A stretch of DNA of 64,000 nt from positions 45,564 through 109,563 of the forward strand of contig NZ_FRBE01000013.1 of the NCBI RefSeq assembly GCF_900142535.1, written 5' to 3'. How positions within the stretch are numbered: position 1 is the first letter of the stretch; every line of letters begins with the position of its first letter. The notes beneath the pieces were generated by a model that ran no database searches, was not told the DNA's origin, and worked only from the letters and a program-made list of their open reading frames with translations. The position numbers were made by a program, and so were the translations under genes. Source of the stretch: Fibrobacter sp. UWEL. Lineage in GTDB: Bacteria; Fibrobacterota; Fibrobacteria; Fibrobacterales; Fibrobacteraceae. Positions 58,369-64,000 of the stretch are shown here, piece after piece.

Positions 58369-58521
58369 ATGATTATTGACCCGATTGCTATATCCGAACA
58401 GGCTCTTGAAAATATGGAAAAAACTAAGGAAGCTGCTTTCGAAAGATTAGTCGGAGCAGGTATCTTGGATAAGGATGGAAATCTTGCTAAAATCTACAGA
58501 AATCCTCCAAAGAAAAAATAA
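58369..58521 (+). CDS. Small protein, 50 aa
   Basis: 50-aa protein beginning IIDPIAISEQALENMEKTKEA, then FERLVGAGILDKDGNLAKIYR and a basic PPKKK end. It is too short for a family call, but its GGAGGT ribosome site 4 nt before the ATG, consensus-like promoter and downstream terminator make a real gene likely. The layout (amphipathic helix, then LxxxGILDxxGNL) resembles small regulatory or antitoxin-like proteins and DNA-binding stumps; this is a guess. Confidence 0.6.
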   Translation: MIIDPIAISEQALENMEKTKEAAFERLVGAGILDKDGNLAKIYRNPPKKK

Positions 58522-58560
58522 TAACGCAATATATTTAAACCGCCCAAATTGTTTTGAATG

Positions 58561-58593
58561 AAAAAGTCCTCGGATTTGAATCCGAGGACTTTT
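58561..58593 (+). terminator. Terminator of the 50-aa gene
   Basis: AAAAAGTCCTCGGA-TTTGAA-TCCGAGGACTTTT. Confidence 0.75.
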
Positions 58594-58623
58594 CGTATAT
58601 GCCGATCCTGAAAAGATCCTTCG

Positions 58624-58734
58624 ACTTCGCACCTTTGGTGCTTCGCTCAGGATGACATTTACTTCGCACCTTTGGTGCTTCGCTCAGGATGACATTTACT
58701 TCGCACCTTTGGTGCTTCGCTCAGGATGACATTT
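58624..58734. repeat. 37-bp unit repeated three times in tandem
   Basis: Three identical 37-bp units (58624-58660, 58661-58697, 58698-58734), each with the palindrome GCACC-TTT-GGTGC and a TCAGGATGAC end. It resembles the dispersed GTCATCCTGA element, expanded in tandem. It lies 19 bp behind the GH30 stop. Confidence 0.8.
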
Positions 58735-58753
58735 TTTCAGGATGACGTTCTAG

Positions 58754-60883
58754 TTACTTCTTGATGGCCTTGGCTGCGCCCAGCTTGGTCTTGATGATGT
58801 ATGCGCCTTGGCGGATGTTGAGGCGGAGGGTGCCGTCGACGTCCAGAGCCTGGCCCTTGAGGCCGGTCCATACCAGGTTGCCGTTCAGGTCGAAGACCTG
58901 GGCGATCATGTGGCTGTCGTTGGTGTTGAAGTAACGTGCGGCGTGGATTGCGGTGGACTTACAGCCCGTTGCAACGATCTTTGCAATCATGAAGCCTTCG
59001 CTATTGCTGTTGAAGGTAAGAGCGGTAGAGCCGTTGTCGCCTTCGTTATCCAGAGGGACGGTGGTTTCGATCCACTTGCCTGCTGCTGCGGTATTACCAT
59101 ACTTGTAGTCTACCCAGCTGCCGCCATTAGCGCCACCGATGTTGATGTAGGCTGCCTTGGAGTCGTCCATACTGCGCATGGTGAACACCAGTTCGGTGCA
59201 GGATTCCAGAGCCTTGGCCTGAGATTCGTCGAGGTCAAATAGCTGGCTCTGCCACGGGCAATCGTCAGAATCGCCCTGCTTGCAACCTGCAGTAGGAATC
59301 TTCATGTAGGCGGCCATGCCATCCAGAGCGGTAGTTTCGTAAGTCACATCCTGGAGGAGCTTGTTGCCCTTGCGCCAGTCTGCTGCGTTACCTGCGGTGG
59401 TAAAGTCTGCGATAACGATATCTTCAGTTGCGGTTACCACAGGTTCCACATAGTTGGGGTCGGTGGTTTCGTCGACGCAGCTAGCGGCAACTGCAGCGGG
59501 AGCGCCCTTCTGGTAAACCAGGGTGGTTACGGAACGTGCGGGAAGCATGGTGCAGTCAGAAATGGTGACAGGCTTGCTCTTGAAGCCGTTTTCCTTAGAC
59601 TGAACGGCGGTAACAATGCCCATACCGGCAATGGCCGGATTATCCAGCTTAATAGCGGTTTCGCTAGTGTTAATCACCACCACAGAAATGGAATCGCCTG
59701 TAGCGCTGGTAAATGCGACTGCCTTCAGAGTTGTGTCGTCAACAGCGGAAGTAACCACCTTCCAACCCGGGTTCACGAACTTGGAGTAGTGACGCATGGC
59801 GTGGTATTCCGGATTCACGTAGAATTCGTCAGCCTTACAGCCGCCCCAGCCTTCTGCGCAAACGCCAATCATCTGACCAATCTTGCCGCCCCAGAACAGT
59901 TCCCAGGCGATATAGCCAGACAGCTTACCGTCGGTAAAGCCAACCTGCATAATATGAGCCAGACCCACCATGTCTGCTTCGCGGGTCTTGTCCAGCATGT
60001 TGCAGAATTCAGTCATGATAATAGGCTTGGTACCATAATTAGTACCGATGGACTTCATGGCGGAACGGAAGTTTTCCGGCTTCAGATAGTTGTTGCCGGA
60101 ATTATCGTTGCCGTTGCCTGCGTGATAAAGATGGTAGGCGTAGCCGTCCAGCTTATTGACGTCCAGTGCCTTGGCGTACTTCTGGAAGTTATTGTAGCCA
60201 ATGCCCAGAGGTTCCGGGCCCAGAATCTTAGGCTTGTTAGCCAGCGTGCTCATCTGAGAATACACGGCGTTTAGAGCTTCGGCATAACCAGCAGAAGTAT
60301 CCGATTCTGTAGGATCGAAGAGCGTTTCTTCGTAGCTGGCGTTCATATCCGGTTCGTTCTGAATGGAAATAAAATCCGGAACGATACCAGCTGCGGAATA
60401 AGCCTCGTAGCTCTTCTTCCACCAGGATGCAAATTCATTGTAGACGTACTGTCCGTTGACCTTTTTCAGGGAGTTGTCGCCGGGCTTGGTGCCGTCGCTA
60501 CCATTGACGCTGCCGCTGCCCTTCAGGCTGCCCGGAGCGCTCCAGCTAGACATCTCAATCTTCATGTGGGAACCCAGGCGCTTCTTGCCTGCGGACACAA
60601 TGGCGATATCGTCTGCGCTTACCGCCGCTGTGTCGGCCTGGAGCCAGTTACCCACGCGGAGCAGGGACAAATTCAGGCCCGTAAAGGCCGTATCGAACAT
60701 GGCTTCGCGAACCGCGTCGTCCTTCATGCCGGTAATCCAGCCCTGATAATAAACGCTACCGCCGCCGAAACCTTCCACAGTCTGTTGTGTGGCGGCCGGA
60801 TCTACTGCAACAGTCGCTGCATTCGCGGCCCCCGCCACAATAGAAAGAGCAGACAAAGCTGCCAAAGAACGAATCCTAATCAT
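58754..60883 (-). CDS. GH30 family xylanase (probable glucuronoxylanase), secreted
   Basis: 709-aa secreted glycosidase with signal peptide (RSLAALSALSIVAGAANA). GH30 barrel: VEGFGGGSVYYQGWI, acid/base Glu177 in SIQNEPDM, nucleophile Glu292 in IIMTEFCNM. It is followed by a beta-sandwich that GH30 enzymes carry, then a carbohydrate-binding-like domain (about 515-640, with Trp and Gly clusters) and a C-terminal sorting-like domain (VFDLNGNLVWTGLKGQ). GH30_8 enzymes cut 4-O-methylglucuronoxylan; this is likely but the subfamily cannot be fixed here. ATG 60883 with AGGTAGG. Monocistronic. Confidence 0.88.
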   Translation of the reverse strand: MIRIRSLAALSALSIVAGAANAATVAVDPAATQQTVEGFGGGSVYYQGWITGMKDDAVREAMFDTAFTGLNLSLLRVGNWLQADTAAVSADDIAIVSAGKKRLGSHMKIEMSSWSAPGSLKGSGSVNGSDGTKPGDNSLKKVNGQYVYNEFASWWKKSYEAYSAAGIVPDFISIQNEPDMNASYEETLFDPTESDTSAGYAEALNAVYSQMSTLANKPKILGPEPLGIGYNNFQKYAKALDVNKLDGYAYHLYHAGNGNDNSGNNYLKPENFRSAMKSIGTNYGTKPIIMTEFCNMLDKTREADMVGLAHIMQVGFTDGKLSGYIAWELFWGGKIGQMIGVCAEGWGGCKADEFYVNPEYHAMRHYSKFVNPGWKVVTSAVDDTTLKAVAFTSATGDSISVVVINTSETAIKLDNPAIAGMGIVTAVQSKENGFKSKPVTISDCTMLPARSVTTLVYQKGAPAAVAASCVDETTDPNYVEPVVTATEDIVIADFTTAGNAADWRKGNKLLQDVTYETTALDGMAAYMKIPTAGCKQGDSDDCPWQSQLFDLDESQAKALESCTELVFTMRSMDDSKAAYINIGGANGGSWVDYKYGNTAAAGKWIETTVPLDNEGDNGSTALTFNSNSEGFMIAKIVATGCKSTAIHAARYFNTNDSHMIAQVFDLNGNLVWTGLKGQALDVDGTLRLNIRQGAYIIKTKLGAAKAIKK

Positions 60884-61143
60884 AACACCTACCTTTTTTA
60901 TATATCCATACACCGGTGCGAAATCTAGATAATCCAGGGACCCTGAGCTTGCCGAAGGGTACCGAATTGTGCATATTCTCACTTGGAATAAGAAAATTGT
61001 AATTTTTTTTAGGGAAATTCGTTCCTTTGTAAAAAATTATGTATATATGAAACCATCAAAAACGGTGAATACACCACTTTTTGTATAGATCAGTAGGTGT
61101 CAGGGACTAGGATTTTGTAATCATTCCAAAAACTAGTGAAAAA

Positions 61144-61176
61144 TCTGACAAAAGTTTGACAAAAGTCTGACAAATC
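61144..61176 (+). promoter_or_regulatory. Three 11-bp direct repeats upstream of pilin promoter
   Basis: TCTGACAAAAG, TTTGACAAAAG and TCTGACAAATC are contiguous, so the sites face the same side of the helix. They abut the -35 box and look like activator sites. Confidence 0.6.
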
Positions 61177-61178
61177 TA

Positions 61179-61206
61179 TTGACTTCTGTGAAAAAAGAGA
61201 TATATT
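61179..61206 (+). promoter_or_regulatory. Sigma-70-type promoter of pilin gene
   Basis: TTGACT (61179-61184), 16-nt spacer, TATATT (61201-61206), 95 bp before the ATG. Confidence 0.65.
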
Positions 61207-61213
61207 TATCAAT

Positions 61214-61229
61214 GTAAACGAGAGTAAAC
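61214..61229 (+). promoter_or_regulatory. GTAAAC-N4-GTAAAC direct repeat in pilin leader
   Basis: Two copies of GTAAAC, 4 nt apart, just after the predicted transcription start; same half-site as 675-690 and 51988-52003. Confidence 0.3.
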
Positions 61230-61300
61230 AACTCTGAAACACTAACGCTTCAAGAGCTGTGAATCTCAAAAGAATGTGTCACAAAAACAAGGAGTACACT

Positions 61301-61792
61301 ATGAAGAAGCAAGGTTTTACCCTTATTGAATTGATGGTCGTGATCGTTATCATGGGCATCCTGGCCGCTGTTGCAGTTCCTAAGCTGTTCGGCATGATCG
61401 CAAAGTCCAAGGCATCTGAAATCGGCACCGCCGCTGGTACCTATGTCAAGCTGCAGGACGCATACGTTGCTGAAGCTGGTACCTATATCGGTAACTGGAA
61501 CATGATTGGTTACACCATGCCTAAGTCTAACAACTTTAGCTACACTGACGGTTTTGAAGGCAAGGCTACTACTGCTCTCAAGGGACTTGTTGCTACTCAG
61601 GGTTGGTCTGCTACTAACGCAGCTAAGCTGAATGATTGCCAGTCTGGTGAAAACTGGGTTATCACTGTTGCTGAAAACAAGACTAGCGCATCTACCGGTA
61701 ATCCGATTGTGTATGCTGCTGGTTATAAGGATGCTTCTGCAACTTCTACTTGCAGCCCGCTTACTCCGAACTTTGCAAACATCGGCAAGTAA
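61301..61792 (+). CDS. Type IV pilin / pseudopilin
   Basis: 163-aa prepilin. The N-terminus KKQGFTLIELMVVIVIMGILAAVAVP has the class III signal, with cleavage after Gly5 and Glu10 as mature Glu5. The C-terminal body (mature about 155 aa) has two Cys (LNDCQSG and TSTCSPL) that may form the disulfide loop typical of pilins. ATG 61301 has AAGGAG at 8 nt. Pili or type II-like secretion machinery is possible; no neighbouring assembly genes are seen. Strong promoter with tandem upstream sites implies regulated, high expression. Confidence 0.93.
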   Translation: MKKQGFTLIELMVVIVIMGILAAVAVPKLFGMIAKSKASEIGTAAGTYVKLQDAYVAEAGTYIGNWNMIGYTMPKSNNFSYTDGFEGKATTALKGLVATQGWSATNAAKLNDCQSGENWVITVAENKTSASTGNPIVYAAGYKDASATSTCSPLTPNFANIGK

Positions 61793-61810
61793 TTTTGTTG
61801 AGGTTGTTTT

Positions 61811-61842
61811 AAAGGGACTCGCCCAAGGGCGGGCCCTTTTTT
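61811..61842 (+). terminator. Terminator after pilin gene
   Basis: AAAGGG-ACT-CGCCC-AA-GGGCG-GG-CCCTTTTTT. Confidence 0.75.
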
Positions 61843-61850
61843 AATTCATT

Positions 61851-63818
61851 ATGGATAAAATAAAGTATTTAATTGCGGTTGTATTTTTCTTCTGTGCAAA
61901 TCGATATGAGGGTTTTGCACAGGATAATATCTTATACGCTCTCCAGGCGCTAAATCGGATATCTCCAGAACGTTTTATCGGAGATCCTGCGTTTATGTTT
62001 GGAAATCAGGACTCATTTAGTCTTTTTTCTGCAATATATGTTTGCTTTATTAAGATACTTCCGATAGGACAGGCTTCTTTTGTTTTTTGCGTTTTGATAC
62101 ATGCTTTGACTGCGTTCTCTATTGCTTATCTTGTTGATAAGTGGACTAATCTAGTTCATGCGAAAAACATTTCATTTATATTGACGTTACTGTTTATAAG
62201 CTTATTTTCGTTTGGAGAAGATCGTACAGAAATGTTATGGTCCATGAAAACGATTGAAGCATTCCCTGTGGCGAGAATGCTTTCTGCTGCTTTGGGTATG
62301 CTTGGTGTTGGACTTATACTTTCAAAGCGCAAATGGACGTCTTTTGCGGTTTTATTTTCAGGTTTTTTAATTCATCCACTAACGGCTGGCTGGGGAATCC
62401 CTGTTTGGATTCTATTTTATTTTCCGAAATTTAAGTTGCCAATTGTTATTGGTTCTATTTTGTTCCCGTTTACGATTCTAATTGGGAAAGAACCTTTCGC
62501 GCCATTCCCTATTACGTGGTATCCAGTGACGACTGTTGCTAAATATATGACCCAAAGTTTGATTGTTGTGTTGGGCCATCTTGTGGTAATGGTGTTGTTT
62601 ACGAAACAGTTGGAAAAGAATACTGCACTTAGACAGTTTGCTCAATATTCTTGTGTTGCAGTTTCCATTGCTGCTTATTGGTTTGGGATGTCTTTATTGA
62701 CTGGACATATCTTGCTGTTTCAAGTTCAAACGTACAGGGTTGTTTGGTTGTGCAGTATAGTCTCTTTCCTGCTTCAAAGTGTTTTTTTGTTTAATGTTTA
62801 TTGTCAAAAGATAAAAAAACAAGTTTCTTTGACAGCGTATGAGATAATATGTTGTATAACGATCCCCTTTTTATGGATTGATTGTTTCTTTATAACCTCT
62901 TTGTTCTTGATTGGATTTCTCTATGTTTTGTGCATAAAGAAATATGAAACAATCCTTGTGAAAATACTCGTCATTTTGATGATTGTTTTAACTGTAGCGG
63001 CTCTGGTTGTGATAAGAAACCTTCCTTCAGGGCTTTTCCAATCGTTCTTTTCAAATTATTCTTTTTGGTCACAATCCTTATTATGCGCCTCTGCTGGTGT
63101 TGGCGTAATGTTACTTATTTTAGATTTAAAAAAAGACTTTTGGGTATTGGGAATATCTCTATTTGGTATTGCTATTAGTTTGTATACCAAATCTTTTTTT
63201 CCGAGAGATCCTGTTGCGGTTCCCTATTTGTTAATGGTTTGTTTTTTGACATTGTTTGTACCATCTATAACAAAAAAGAAATTATTTTTACAATATGGTT
63301 TAATTATACTCATGATTGTATTTACGATCTTCTCGTATGATTGTAGAACCATTTCTGATTTTCAAAACGAAAAAGTAATGAATCAATTTGTTGAACAACC
63401 TCCTTTCCCATATATAGAGAATCGTGGTAAAATGCTTTATTTTGTTAATGGCTATGGTCGTGATTTACCACGAATATCTTTTTTGACGGGTGCGTATTAT
63501 GATACACAATACGATGTCGGTAGTATTTTGGTTAAGGGACAGAAATATGAAGTTGATCGGAGAATCCAGAAATTGTATTATGGTGTTGATGACTCTGCTT
63601 CTGCCTATTATTTAAACGTCTATCCAGAACATGGACGAAATGCTGTAATTTTAAAATTGCTGGACAGGGATTCACTAATGTCAAGAGTGAAATTCTTGTG
63701 TGGGTTAAATGAAATTTCGCATTTAGTCATTGATGATGGAGATTTCCCATTGCCCAAAATTGACTCACTTCTGTTGGAAGAAAAAAAATTGAAGGTTTTT
63801 CTCTACCGTTGTGAATAA
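61851..63818 (+). CDS. Large multi-pass membrane protein (unknown, GT-C-like)
   Basis: 655-aa protein with about a dozen hydrophobic segments (for example YLIAVVFFFCANRYEGF at the N-terminus, VFCVLIHALTAFSIAYLV, and a long run at residues 350-500), then a soluble C-terminal domain (about 515-655). The layout resembles GT-C glycosyltransferases and related unknown polytopic families, but no DxD-type or other diagnostic motif is sure. It is much more A/T-rich than its neighbours, with TTTTT runs, which suggests horizontal transfer. ATG 61851 follows a terminator by 8 bp; the ribosome site is weak. Confidence 0.6.
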   Translation: MDKIKYLIAVVFFFCANRYEGFAQDNILYALQALNRISPERFIGDPAFMFGNQDSFSLFSAIYVCFIKILPIGQASFVFCVLIHALTAFSIAYLVDKWTNLVHAKNISFILTLLFISLFSFGEDRTEMLWSMKTIEAFPVARMLSAALGMLGVGLILSKRKWTSFAVLFSGFLIHPLTAGWGIPVWILFYFPKFKLPIVIGSILFPFTILIGKEPFAPFPITWYPVTTVAKYMTQSLIVVLGHLVVMVLFTKQLEKNTALRQFAQYSCVAVSIAAYWFGMSLLTGHILLFQVQTYRVVWLCSIVSFLLQSVFLFNVYCQKIKKQVSLTAYEIICCITIPFLWIDCFFITSLFLIGFLYVLCIKKYETILVKILVILMIVLTVAALVVIRNLPSGLFQSFFSNYSFWSQSLLCASAGVGVMLLILDLKKDFWVLGISLFGIAISLYTKSFFPRDPVAVPYLLMVCFLTLFVPSITKKKLFLQYGLIILMIVFTIFSYDCRTISDFQNEKVMNQFVEQPPFPYIENRGKMLYFVNGYGRDLPRISFLTGAYYDTQYDVGSILVKGQKYEVDRRIQKLYYGVDDSASAYYLNVYPEHGRNAVILKLLDRDSLMSRVKFLCGLNEISHLVIDDGDFPLPKIDSLLLEEKKLKVFLYRCE

Positions 63819-64000
63819 TCAATTGGCGCTTTGAATATGTATGTTGTTCTAAAAAAATTGTTTTTTTTTGCTTGTTTTTTTTGCTTGTTTCTCCTTCTGG
63901 AAATCCGGCAATTTTCAGGCAATATGTCCGCTCGGGTGATTTAATTCAAAGTTAGTTCGTCATCCTGCTTTTGGCAAGTGTACGCGGTGCTTTAGGCTGA
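63819..64000. other. AT-rich end of window, no gene supported
   Basis: A 36-codon frame starts with ATG near 63838 and runs through long T-runs to TAA near 63944. It is hydrophobic (KKLFFFACFFCLFLLLEIRQF) and could be a signal peptide of a broken gene, but no downstream continuation is seen. Not called. Confidence 0.3.

Larger units (their letters stand above)
60884..61300. other. Gene-free divergent regulatory region between GH30 and pilin genes
   Basis: 417 bp with no gene. The left part holds a TATATA -10 box for the GH30 gene and a CCTGAGCTTGCCGAAGG palindrome (60941-60958, dispersed repeat type). The right part holds the pilin promoter and direct repeats. Nothing is seen from 60990 to 61130. 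Confidence 0.5.

Noticed and set aside
61259..61300. Upstream start for the pilin at 61259
   Set aside because: Would put 14 residues before the prepilin signal; ATG 61301 has a good ribosome site and the standard leader.
63838..63946. 36-codon hydrophobic frame at the window end
   Set aside because: Made of T-run codons, no ribosome site, ends in TAA; may be a signal-peptide remnant but cannot be supported.

Overview
The window is a piece of a bacterial chromosome, very probably from Fibrobacter (F. succinogenes or a close relative). The assignment rests on two genes of the TIGR02147/DUF4423 family, known as a Fibrobacter paralogous family, each followed by a secreted lipoprotein gene. It is also supported by polyserine linkers, C-terminal sorting-type domains on secreted proteins, a GH30 xylanase, and Gram-negative envelope genes (waaA, mlaE). 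Coding density is high. There is no phage, insertion sequence, CRISPR array or rRNA operon.

Layout. 1-6.7 kb: end of a GNAT acetyltransferase gene, the first TIGR02147-lipoprotein pair, GlgE, an acyl-ACP thioesterase and a secreted protein. 6.7-14.4 kb: CBM9-like protein, SpoVG behind a textbook sigma-54 promoter, ComM, FolB, Pgk, HisH and small secreted or cysteine-rich proteins. 14.4-16.7 kb: second TIGR02147-lipoprotein pair, with an elaborate promoter/operator/leader terminator and a frameshifted lipoprotein gene. 16.8-22 kb: minus-strand metabolic genes (rph, pheA, NlpC/P60 lipoprotein, bioB, thioesterase, amidotransferase). 22-29 kb: unknown protein, NERD protein, DEAD-box helicase, tandem tRNA-Ser region (one copy broken), lipoprotein, rubrerythrin and two tRNA-Glu. 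29-33.7 kb: operon of ABC transporter, ICMT-like protein, waaA and ispH, then rpmB. 34-37.2 kb: exonuclease, DUF374 acyltransferase, tRNA-Cys, AlkD-like protein and small unknowns. 37.3-44.5 kb: malQ, GH13 enzyme, SecDF fusion, CorA. 44.5-45.1 kb: a gene-free block dense in palindromes. 45-51 kb: minus-strand run ctpA, mlaE, DUF721/DciA, gyrB, polyprenyl synthase. 51-58.5 kb: sigma factor, LytS-type kinase, a secreted protein/lipase pair, a lipoprotein and a 50-aa protein. 58.6-64 kb: GH30 xylanase, type IV pilin and an AT-rich membrane protein.

How the genes work together. GlgE, MalQ and the GH13 enzyme all act on alpha-glucans, fitting a cell that stores glycogen. The waaA-ispH operon, mlaE-ctpA and the lipoproteins serve the envelope. 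The secreted CBM-like, GH30 and lipase-like proteins suit a plant-fibre degrader.

The least explained parts are non-coding: (1) four 40-bp palindromic units with invariant 16-nt centres, spaced 64/96/64 bp, at 44.5-44.8 kb; (2) a duplicated tRNA-Ser with a 102-nt triple-hairpin insert in its T loop and an altered anticodon; (3) a two-copy structured intergenic element with compensatory stem changes behind pgk and the alkD-like gene; (4) a 12-bp operator, promoter and leader terminator ahead of the second TIGR02147 cassette; (5) heptad G/C-rich repeats before malQ. Everything was read by eye; no database search or folding program was run.
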